The position numbers were made by a program, and so were the translations under genes. 13,295 nt of DNA, from positions 1-13,295 of the forward strand of contig JAACJP010000115.1 in the NCBI GenBank assembly GCA_013368375.1. The letters run 5' to 3'. The notes under the pieces were generated by a model. It was not told the origin of the DNA. It made no database searches and saw only the letters and a program-made list of their open reading frames with translations. The stretch is from Tricholomella constricta (Eukaryota > Basidiomycota > Agaricomycetes > Agaricales > Lyophyllaceae). Within the stretch, counting starts at the first letter, position 1; each line of letters begins with the position of its first letter. Below are positions 6,714 through 13,295 of the stretch, in pieces.

Positions 6714-9700
6714 CTAAGAAGTGACAAACATCATAGATCCTGAAGGTCCACAGATTATTACAGTTCCATCTGGTCCAATGAACATATTGCCACGGAGGTG
6801 AAAAGGTATCCAGATAATTCTTTTGCTTTTATGATTACATAAAAAGTTAGAGGGATCAATGACATACATGTTCATAGAGAGTTGAAGTTCCCATGTAAGC
6901 TTGGAAGAGGTGCAAGCTAAATGAGGTGGGATATCCTGAAGGTGCACTGTTTTATCTCTTGAAGTAGATGCAAGATTTGTGCTTTCTAGAGAAAATACTA
7001 CAAAAGTCACATTACTGATGTGATTCACCAGGGCAGAGCCAATAGAGGCCCCAGTCTGAACATTCCAGAGGTGCACTGTGTTATCCCATGAAGCAGATGC
7101 AAGCTTGATGCCATCTGGAAAAAATACCACATAATTGACAGCATTGGTGTGACCTACCAAGGCAGAGCCAATAGAGGCCCTAGTCTGAACATCCCAGAGG
7201 CGCACTGTGCTATCCCATGAAGCAGATGCAAGCTTGGTGCCATCTGGAGAAAATACCACAGAATTCACAGCATTGGTGTGACCCACCAAGGCAGAGCCAA
7301 TAGAGGCCCCAGTCTGAGCATCCCAGAGGCGCACTGTGCTATCACCTGAAGCAGATGCAAGCTTGGTGCCATCTGGAGAGAATACCACAGAAGTCACATG
7401 TTTGGTGTGACCCACCAAGGCAAACCCAATAGAGGCCCCAGTCTGAACATCCCAGAGGCGCACTGTCGTATCCCATGAAGCAGATGCAAGCTTGGTGCCG
7501 TCTGGAGAAAATACCACAGAATTCACCCAATCGGTGTGACCCACCAAGGCAGAGCCAATAGAGGCCCCAGTCTGAGCATCCAAGAGGCGCACTGTGCCAT
7601 CATATGAAGCAGATGCAAGCTTGGTGCCATCTGGAGAAAATACCACAGAATTCACATCATTGTGGTGACCCACCAAGCCAGAGCCAATAGAGGCCCCAGT
7701 CTGAACATCCCAGAGGCGCACTGTGTTATCCTGTGAAGCAGATGCAAGCTTGTTGCCGTCTGGAGAAAATACCACAGAAGTCACCCAATTGGTGTGACCC
7801 ACCAAGGCAGACCCAATAGAGGCCCCAGTCTGAACATCCCAGAGGCGCACTGTGTTATCAGCTGAAGCAGATGCAAGCTTGGTGCCATCTGGAGAAAATA
7901 CCACAGAATTCACAACATCAGTGTGACTCACCAAGGCAGAGCCAATAGAGGCCCCAGTCTGAACATCCCAGAGGAGGCACACTGTGCCATCATATGAAGC
8001 AGATGCAAGCTTGGTGCCATCTGGGGAAAATACCAGAGAATACACAGCATCAGTGTGACCTTCAAATACTCGTAATGTATTTGTCCATGCTGAGTGAGTA
8101 AGCACTACCCTTCTATGTTTTATTTTGTGGAACCACAGTTGTCCTAGGATGCTAGATCTAGGGCACAAGGCAAGCCCCGTATGATAAACTTGTAGTGCCC
8201 CCATAGCAATTGGAGTTCCAGTGGATTGCAACAGTGCAAGACAGTCATTTACTTGAACAATAAGCTTATCTTGATAATTGCTCCTCTGATCAATAAACAA
8301 TTTAGTTTTCATCGAAGTCAATCAGCTTATTTATTTACCTTTAACAATGTCAAGATATTCTTTAGAGCCTCTTCTGCTCCATAGACATTTCCTAGCCAGC
8401 TCATGACCTCAATCCAGTACATAACTTCATGTTCAAGAAATTTTGACAGGTGCTCTTCAAAGATAGCACAGTATTGTTCATCACTTTCTAGTAGATGCAT
8501 TGAAAAGTATTGACATGCATATTGCAATGCTTCAGGGATATGCTCTTGAATCCTGGCAGCTATATCAGGCACCTCAGAATTTAGCAGAGTGGTGTCTTTG
8601 ACTTGGCAAATGTTGTATGTCAAATGCTTGGTCATTTGCTCAAAGCATTGGACAGCAAGGATGGAGTTGTGTAGTACCAGATCAATCTTATATTGACTAC
8701 TTGCACTTGTTGTCAGAAAGTCAAAAACAGATTTGTGGAGGAGTTGTATGGCTCCAGTGTGTTCTTTTAGAACCGGCAACAATTGAGATGTAGTAGATTC
8801 TGTAGAAGGTATGTCAACTTTTTGGCCATTGATGAGAACCTTGCTCTCTGTTTGTACTGAAAGACCCAGCAATGAGTCCATGACTTGAGTTGACAGTGGT
8901 TTTTTACCACACACTATTGCTCCAACTACAAAATGCCAGTTTAATATATCAATAGCTTCAACATTTGCTGAAAGACTTTCTTTTAAGACATAAGTGTAGA
9001 GCTTCTCAAGTGATTCACCAGGGCCTCCTGAAACATGCCCCACAGGGAGAAGACGTCTGAGCTTAGAGCAAGCATCACTTCTGTTAATATAGGAACAAGC
9101 AATGTCTGCCCAGACAAATAAGCCATCAGCATATTGCACAAGCTGAGAAATATCTGCATCTTTTGGCCAGCCATCAAGGGTGTATTTCTTCTTGATCTCC
9201 TGACATCTAAAGCTGATGTATGTGGCAATGTCACTATGAGTATCATCAACAGAGACAAGGTCTATGTTCTGTAGTGATGAATACTGAGGCAGAAGATGAG
9301 AAATAACCCCCTCCTTCCTTGAGGTTACAAAGACCTTAACAAATGATGGAAGGGTTGCAAATTCTGTGACAAGAGCCTTCACTAGTGCCTCACGTCCTGG
9401 CTTGCCATTTCTACAAGAGTCAGATGCACACTCATCCAGAGCATCAATGACAATAACCACAGGAGATATCACACTTTCAAATTTTAACAGAGGATTTATA
9501 ATAAGCTCTCTGGCCCGCACTGGAAGCAGGTGCATGTTCAAATTCTTATTTACAGCACGTAAGATATTCCTGCGCAAATCTTCATGAAAGAATCCAAGCT
9601 GACATGCAATGCTGCCAAAAAGATGGCTGGGAGTATCATCCGCCGCAATGTCTCGGCGGAATCCAACAAAGGCACCAAGAATATCCTTAGATTTTAGAAT

Positions 9701-10712
9701 TTCAGCCACACTGCCTGCAACACTGGACTTGCCAGTTCCTGCAGCACCAGAGAGCCAGAGCATAGAGGGACTAGAATCAGACTGAGCCCAGCTCAGAATT
9801 TCAGACAAGAGCTTTTCACGGGTACCAGAGAGGCATTTAGAACTCCAGTGTGTATGTAAGTCTTTAGCAAGCAGGTCATTCAGTTGACGATCTTCTGTGT
9901 CTCTTACAAGCACATCAATCTTATTGGAAATCATCGCAACTTGGTCTCCCGTTGCTTGAATGATCTTCCACTGTTGTACGTTGATGCGTTGATCAAACTG
10001 AACCTTCAGCTGTGCAAAGGTGTCAGTAAATCCCTGGATGATAGTGTCATCCTTCGCTAAAAATACGGCTTTGAACCAGGTCTCTGTGGATGAGGTGAGA
10101 CTTTGCGGGGTTAATATAATTGAAATGGCAGACCAGCTTTACTTTGTCCCCAATACTCTGAAAGATAAACGAGACATTCACGAAGCTGTTCCATCATGGC
10201 TTGGACCGTGCCAGTGAGAAATCGAACATCGCGGAGAGCCTCAGCATCCTTCATAAAGTCCAATGTCTCACTGGCCCAAAGATCTTGGATGCGAGCATCG
10301 CGTTCGTACTGTTCAATCAAAATCTAAGATAGATGAGAACAACAATCATTGGATATGTGACTGACTTACTGTTGACCCAGATGTCAGCAGGGCCCAGACT
10401 ACTTTGCATACGGGTGAACCTGTTAAGTGGCATTCAACTGATGATTAATAAGATATTAAATGCCACTGACTTCTGCGATAGCACTGCCTAAGTTTATGAA
10501 CTGTTTGAGATTCCCAACGATTTCGGGAAACTTCTGATTTGGTGGCGAGCGAGCACTCGCTGCAGACAAGGGGGCCTCGAGATCTTTCACAGTAGGGGCA
10601 GCAGTCGTTGCTTCACGGGCATTGGGAGCACGAGCGTCCTTCGGCGAAGCGACCGAGAATGACAGAATGAGAGTTGGGCGCCGGTGAAAAATGGCTAACA
10701 CCAGTGGCTTGA
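6714..10712 (-). CDS. NACHT-WD40 STAND (fungal NLR-like) protein, 5' end lost at an LTR insertion
   Basis: Exons are 10712-10467, 10419-10370, 10323-10143, 10083-8339 and 8285-6714 (stop TAG); all four introns keep frame and give about 1,263 residues. The N-terminal ~200 residues look helical. A NACHT P-loop NTPase follows: Walker A GAAGTGKS (9725-9748), Walker B IVIDALDECA (9425-9454) and VFVTSRKE as sensor-like motif. After a helical region come nine WD40 repeats (8060-6930) and a tail with IIWIPFHLRG. STAND proteins of this plan (HET-E, HET-D, agaricomycete NWD) sense ligands through the repeats, oligomerise by the NACHT, and act in heterokaryon incompatibility or immunity-like responses; that role is inferred. 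The frame runs into the LTR at 10713 without an in-frame ATG, so the start is missing; the first in-frame ATG is at 10254. It may be a recent pseudogene with intact body. Confidence 0.88.
6930..8060 (-). repeat. Nine tandem WD40 repeats (129-bp units)
   Basis: Repeats 1-8 are near-identical, each with VVFSPDGTKLASAS and TVRLWDVQTGASIGSALV; repeat 9 is diverged. Differences gather at two spots: the residues after the GH-T pair (DA, DV, NW, ND, DW, KH, NA, NA, SN) and the residues around the Asp in SxDxTV (Y/G, A/N, Q/N, Y/G, W/T, G/S, W/S, W/N, R/K). Repeat 1 has one extra codon (TVCLLWDV). In HET-E-type proteins such positions form the upper face of the propeller and evolve under diversifying selection. 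Confidence 0.93.
8286..8338 (-). other. Intron 4 of the NACHT-WD40 gene (53 nt)
   Basis: GTAAAT at 8338, a CTGAT and ATTGAC branch-like region, and TCAG ending at 8286; phase 0. Unspliced, the NACHT frame stops within 4 codons of the donor. Splicing joins it to the WD40 frame, so the two long open frames are one gene. Confidence 0.75.
10084..10142 (-). other. Intron 3 of the NACHT-WD40 gene (59 nt)
   Basis: GTAAAG at 10142 and CCACAG ending at 10084; phase 1. It joins ...YLSEYWGQ to TWFKAVFLAKDD and keeps the frame open into the NACHT exon. Confidence 0.7.
10324..10369 (-). other. Intron 2 of the NACHT-WD40 gene (46 nt)
   Basis: GTAAGT at 10369 and CTTAG ending at 10324; phase 0. It joins VVWALLTSGST to ILIEQYERDARIQD, a typical fungal STAND N-terminal stretch. 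Confidence 0.65.
10420..10466 (-). other. Intron 1 of the NACHT-WD40 gene (47 nt)
   Basis: The donor GTGGCA at 10466 is weak; the acceptor TTAACAG ends at 10420; phase 1. It joins GSAIAEV to SPVCKVVW, a good protein continuation, and the 50-nt exon that follows fits both neighbours in phase. AGTGGCATT at the donor and AATGCCACT near the acceptor form a perfect 9-bp stem. Confidence 0.5.
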
Positions 10713-11071
10713 TGTCACGACCGCCCCTAACAACCACCCCTAAAATCACATCCCACTACGCTTTCCCACGCCTACCCACTGTATATAACATGACACCACT
10801 TCTTTCCAGACTCTTCACCTCGATATTACCTATTGTTAAGACTAGTTCTCGATTCTCGTTCTCGTTTCTCTCTCTCTCTCTCAATCTATTTGGCTTCACA
10901 CCCGTATCACTTGAGCTCGTTCGTTCGAATCAGCCCCGGTGAACACCTCCGTCAACGCTCACGACCTCCGAATACTCCTTCGTAGGCCGTCTTCCTTGAC
11001 GGACGTCAGGCCTGTCCGCTTCGGTGGTTCCAGAATAACTCTGTAACCGGCGTGCTACACAGGTCCTAACA
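10713..11071 (+). repeat. 5' LTR of a second Ty3/gypsy element (359 bp)
   Basis: It begins TGTCACGACC and ends GTCCTAACA, near-identical to 1409-1766. The preceding bases (CTTGA) are host gene, not a polypurine tract, and a gag gene follows, so it is a 5' LTR. U3 ends near 10816, judged from the TATATAA at 10782-10788 and the self-priming match starting at 10817. A CT-repeat tract lies at about 10855-10882. The 3' target-site duplicate is outside the window. Confidence 0.92.
10782..10788 (+). promoter_or_regulatory. TATA box of the gypsy LTR
   Basis: TATATAA, 35 bp upstream of ACCTCGATATTA (10817-10828), the predicted 5' end of the element RNA. The same box is at 1478-1484 in the other LTR, where it would drive transcription rightwards into the dead copia. 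Confidence 0.6.
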
Positions 11072-11083
11072 TAATATCGAGGT
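11072..11083 (+). promoter_or_regulatory. Primer binding site of self-priming (Tf1-like) type
   Basis: The 12 bases abutting the LTR, TAATATCGAGGT, are the exact reverse complement of ACCTCGATATTA at 10817-10828 within the LTR, 35 bp after the TATA box start. No TGG, the start of a tRNA-type site, occurs between the LTR and the gag ATG. In Tf1 and related elements the first 11 nt of the RNA fold back on such a site and are cut to prime minus-strand synthesis. The 3' end of the primer pairs with the first base after the LTR, as required. Confidence 0.75.
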
Positions 11084-11100
11084 CTACCCACCCACCGGAC

Positions 11101-13295
11101 ATGTCCTCGACGATAGTGGAGCCCAACACCACAGTCCGCTATCAAAACTTCGAAGGTCCCTCTTTCACACAAAGAAGACCTTCACCACCACCTTTCGAAA
11201 CCTCCCCTGCCTCAACAGGACACATGATGCAAGGGACCTTCGGAACCAACAGGTCCAGGCTAGAACACAACATTTTCCAACCAGGCCAACACGAGGGGGA
11301 CTTTTCCTCAGCCAGTCAGGACCCTCGACGACCTCTACCCCGGACCCCCTCAAACGTATTCAACCCGTCCTACCAACTCGCCACCCCCAACTATCCCCCT
11401 TACCACCATCCGCAACGGCCTCCGGACCTCCGCCTTCAAGTAACCAGACTCCCGGGTCATACTACGAAAGGTTGAGGCACCCGGAGATGTTCCAGAGGAG
11501 GGATAGGGCTCGGGAGGAGGGACAGGGACACTTCGCTCGTCAACAAAACCCCTTCCTACACGGTTCAGACCACGAAAGGATACTCTACGAGCTCCGCATG
11601 ACGCGGGAAGAGTTTTCACGACAAGCGCACGAGCTCCTAGTCGAAACCATGGGGATGGATCATCAACCCCGAACACCGGAACAATGGGCCAACCTCGTGT
11701 TGTCGACCATACAACTGCACGAAGCCCATCGATTACCCCCACAACTGACGGTGTTGCTACAAATGGGGGGAAACGAAAAAAGGTTACGCGCCCTGGCTGG
11801 AGAAATCCAGACGTCCAACGAGGGAAGAAGATTCTCCGACCCCCAAAGCGCGGGACGTTCCTTCCACATGCCAATTCAGGAGCCCATTCCCTCCAGAATT
11901 GAAACTAGATTCGAAGAACCTCCACGAGCGACAAGCACTGTCAATACGCAGACAGCTTCGGCTCTACTCAGGAGGATGAACCAAGGGAACGCACCCCCCA
12001 GCCAAGAAGGGTTCGAACCCACCGTCACACCAGGGACAGACGCTCGAAGAGCTCCGACGTTCGGATTCTGGGGAGCCCAAAATTTGCAAAGGATCCCCGA
12101 AGAGAACCCCTCTTTCGAAGGACCATTCTCCAGGCCAAACTCGGGTTTTCAAGGCCCACAAAGGACCTCCGCAAGGGAAGAAGGAGCTCCTCAGAGGGAA
12201 CCCGAGAATATTCCCCTACCTCCGTCGGAACAAGGAATCCCAACGCCGCTGTCGTACGCTCATAGCTACGAATTACGCGAAGAAAACCGAGAAGAAAGAG
12301 GAGCACCCCCAAGGACACGAGAAGACTGGCGCCAAACACCACCTCACCTGGCGAACCAGAACAGGAGGTCACCGCAAGGCCCACGCCCAATCTCCCCAAG
12401 AGAACGCCGTGGAATCGGAGCGGACCCCGGCCCCGGTCAAAACGTAAACATCCTCGACGGAAGGCAAGGGACCCAACAACAATTCCCCCAGTTCGAACAA
12501 TACAGAACTGGCTACAACCCCGGACCAGCCCCACCCATACCCGGCGGACGACCGAACCCCCAGTACAACGGACCACCTCCACAGTCCCAACCACCTCCGG
12601 GATCTTCAGGACCACCTACCCCGAGAGGAACTCAATGGGGAAACGGCCCCGGAGGACCAGGAGGGGGAGGAGGAGGTTATTGGGGAAACGGCCCCGGAGG
12701 AACAGGAGGTCCTGGAGGAGGGGGAGGTCACGGAGGATACGGACCACCACAAGGACCAGGAGGCCCGGGAGGCCCCGGAGGTCCCGGACGGGGAGGAGGA
12801 GGCCACGGAGGAGGAGGAGGAGGAGGCCCACCCGGAAATCCGGGAGGAGGCCAATTCGCAAACCCTCAACGACCCCCACCTCCACCACAACAATTCTTAG
12901 GCCCAAATCAAAACCTGACCCCGGAACAGTACCGACACCTCCTAAACCTGGAATCGAAAATCGACATCAGGAAACCGGACCCCTTCACTGGAAAAGAACC
13001 GAGGAGATGGAAGACCTTCGTCACGGAATGCCTAGTAACGTTTCAAGCCAAGGCGATTACCTACGAACAGGACCACCTGAAAGTATCATTCGCGAGCTCC
13101 TACTTAAAGGACGGAGCCATGGACTACTTCCGCCTGCAACTCACGTACAACCCGCAACACCCAATGTTCACGAACTGGGAAGGGTTCGTACACGAATTGG
13201 GATCACGCTTTGGCATACCGAACTCCAGGGTGGAAGCCGAGAATAACATCTCACGACTGAAAATGAAGGAATGGGAAAAGTTCACAGCTTTCATC
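11101..13295 (+). CDS. Ty3/gypsy gag, long disordered N-terminus plus capsid-like domain (runs off the window)
   Basis: The ATG at 11101 lies 30 bp after the LTR. That frame is open to 11475, with a Ser/Pro/Gln/Asn-rich sequence. From roughly 11385-11440 the coding frame moves by -1, and the new frame stays open to the window end. It shows a helical stretch (about 11487-11810, with SDHERILYELRMTREEFSRQ), a disordered Pro/Gln/Arg-rich part, a Gly-rich tract (about 12567-12855), and then a Retrotrans_gag-like domain from about 12912: IRKPDPFTGKEPRRWKTF, LKVSFASSYLKDGAMDYF, WEGFVHELGSRFG. Gag forms the particle that packages element RNA. The shift may be a single-base deletion, a sequencing error or programmed slippage; alternatively translation starts at the in-frame ATG 11487. 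Nucleocapsid and pol lie beyond the window. Confidence 0.8.

Noticed and set aside
6930..8060. 129-bp direct repeats as a CRISPR array or satellite
   Set aside because: The units are contiguous without spacers and encode 43-residue WD40 repeats.
1409..11071. The two LTRs as the ends of one 9.7-kb element
   Set aside because: The left LTR is preceded by a polypurine tract and followed by copia pol; the right LTR is preceded by host gene and followed by a priming site and gag. They belong to two insertions.
11350..12906. Minus-strand open frames of 174, 196, 95 and 96 codons opposite gag
   Set aside because: Low-complexity mirrors of the Gly/Pro-rich gag frame, without introns or motifs.
12635..13246. 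Plus-strand Arg-rich frame of 203 codons
   Set aside because: It is out of frame with the capsid-like gag domain, which is read in the frame that remains open to the window end.

Overview
The window looks like nuclear DNA of a filamentous basidiomycete, most likely an agaricomycete. The reasons are spliced genes with very short GT-AG introns (46-70 nt), a large NACHT-WD40 protein of the fungal NLR-like (HET-E/NWD) type, and nested Ty3/gypsy and Ty1/copia retrotransposons. No species can be named from sequence alone.

Layout, left to right. (1) Bases 1-1766 are the 3' end of a Ty3/gypsy element: a spliced gene on the minus strand with a Zn2Cys6-type cysteine signature, its upstream region with two CACGTG boxes, a polypurine tract, and a 358-bp LTR. 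(2) Bases 1767-3450 are the broken 3' half of an older Ty1/copia pol (reverse transcriptase, RNase H) ending in a polypurine tract and a probable short LTR. The gypsy element appears to have inserted into this copia pol. (3) Bases 3451-4145 have no convincing gene but carry an unusual density of perfect hairpins. (4) Bases 4136-6713 are AT-richer repeat debris: an LTR-like fragment, an unrecognised minus-strand coding relic, a short tandem duplication, two ~380-bp solo-LTR-like copies in direct orientation, and a long inverted repeat between them. (5) Bases 6714-10712 are one minus-strand gene of at least five exons encoding a NACHT-WD40 STAND protein with nine 43-residue WD repeats. (6) At 10713 this gene is cut by the 5' LTR (359 bp) of a second gypsy copy of the same family, whose gag runs off the right edge.

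The two gypsy LTRs differ by one substitution and one single-base indel, so the family moved recently. Between them the two copies show both ends of one element type: 5' LTR, a primer site that fits Tf1-like self-priming, a long disordered gag, (pol outside the window), an antisense Zn2Cys6 gene, polypurine tract, 3' LTR. The self-priming match (12 nt of the predicted RNA 5' end complementary to the 12 nt abutting the LTR) and the intron-containing antisense gene are the strongest unusual signals. The NACHT-WD40 gene shows variation focused on a few positions of near-identical repeats, as expected of fungal non-self recognition genes, but its 5' end has been replaced by the LTR.
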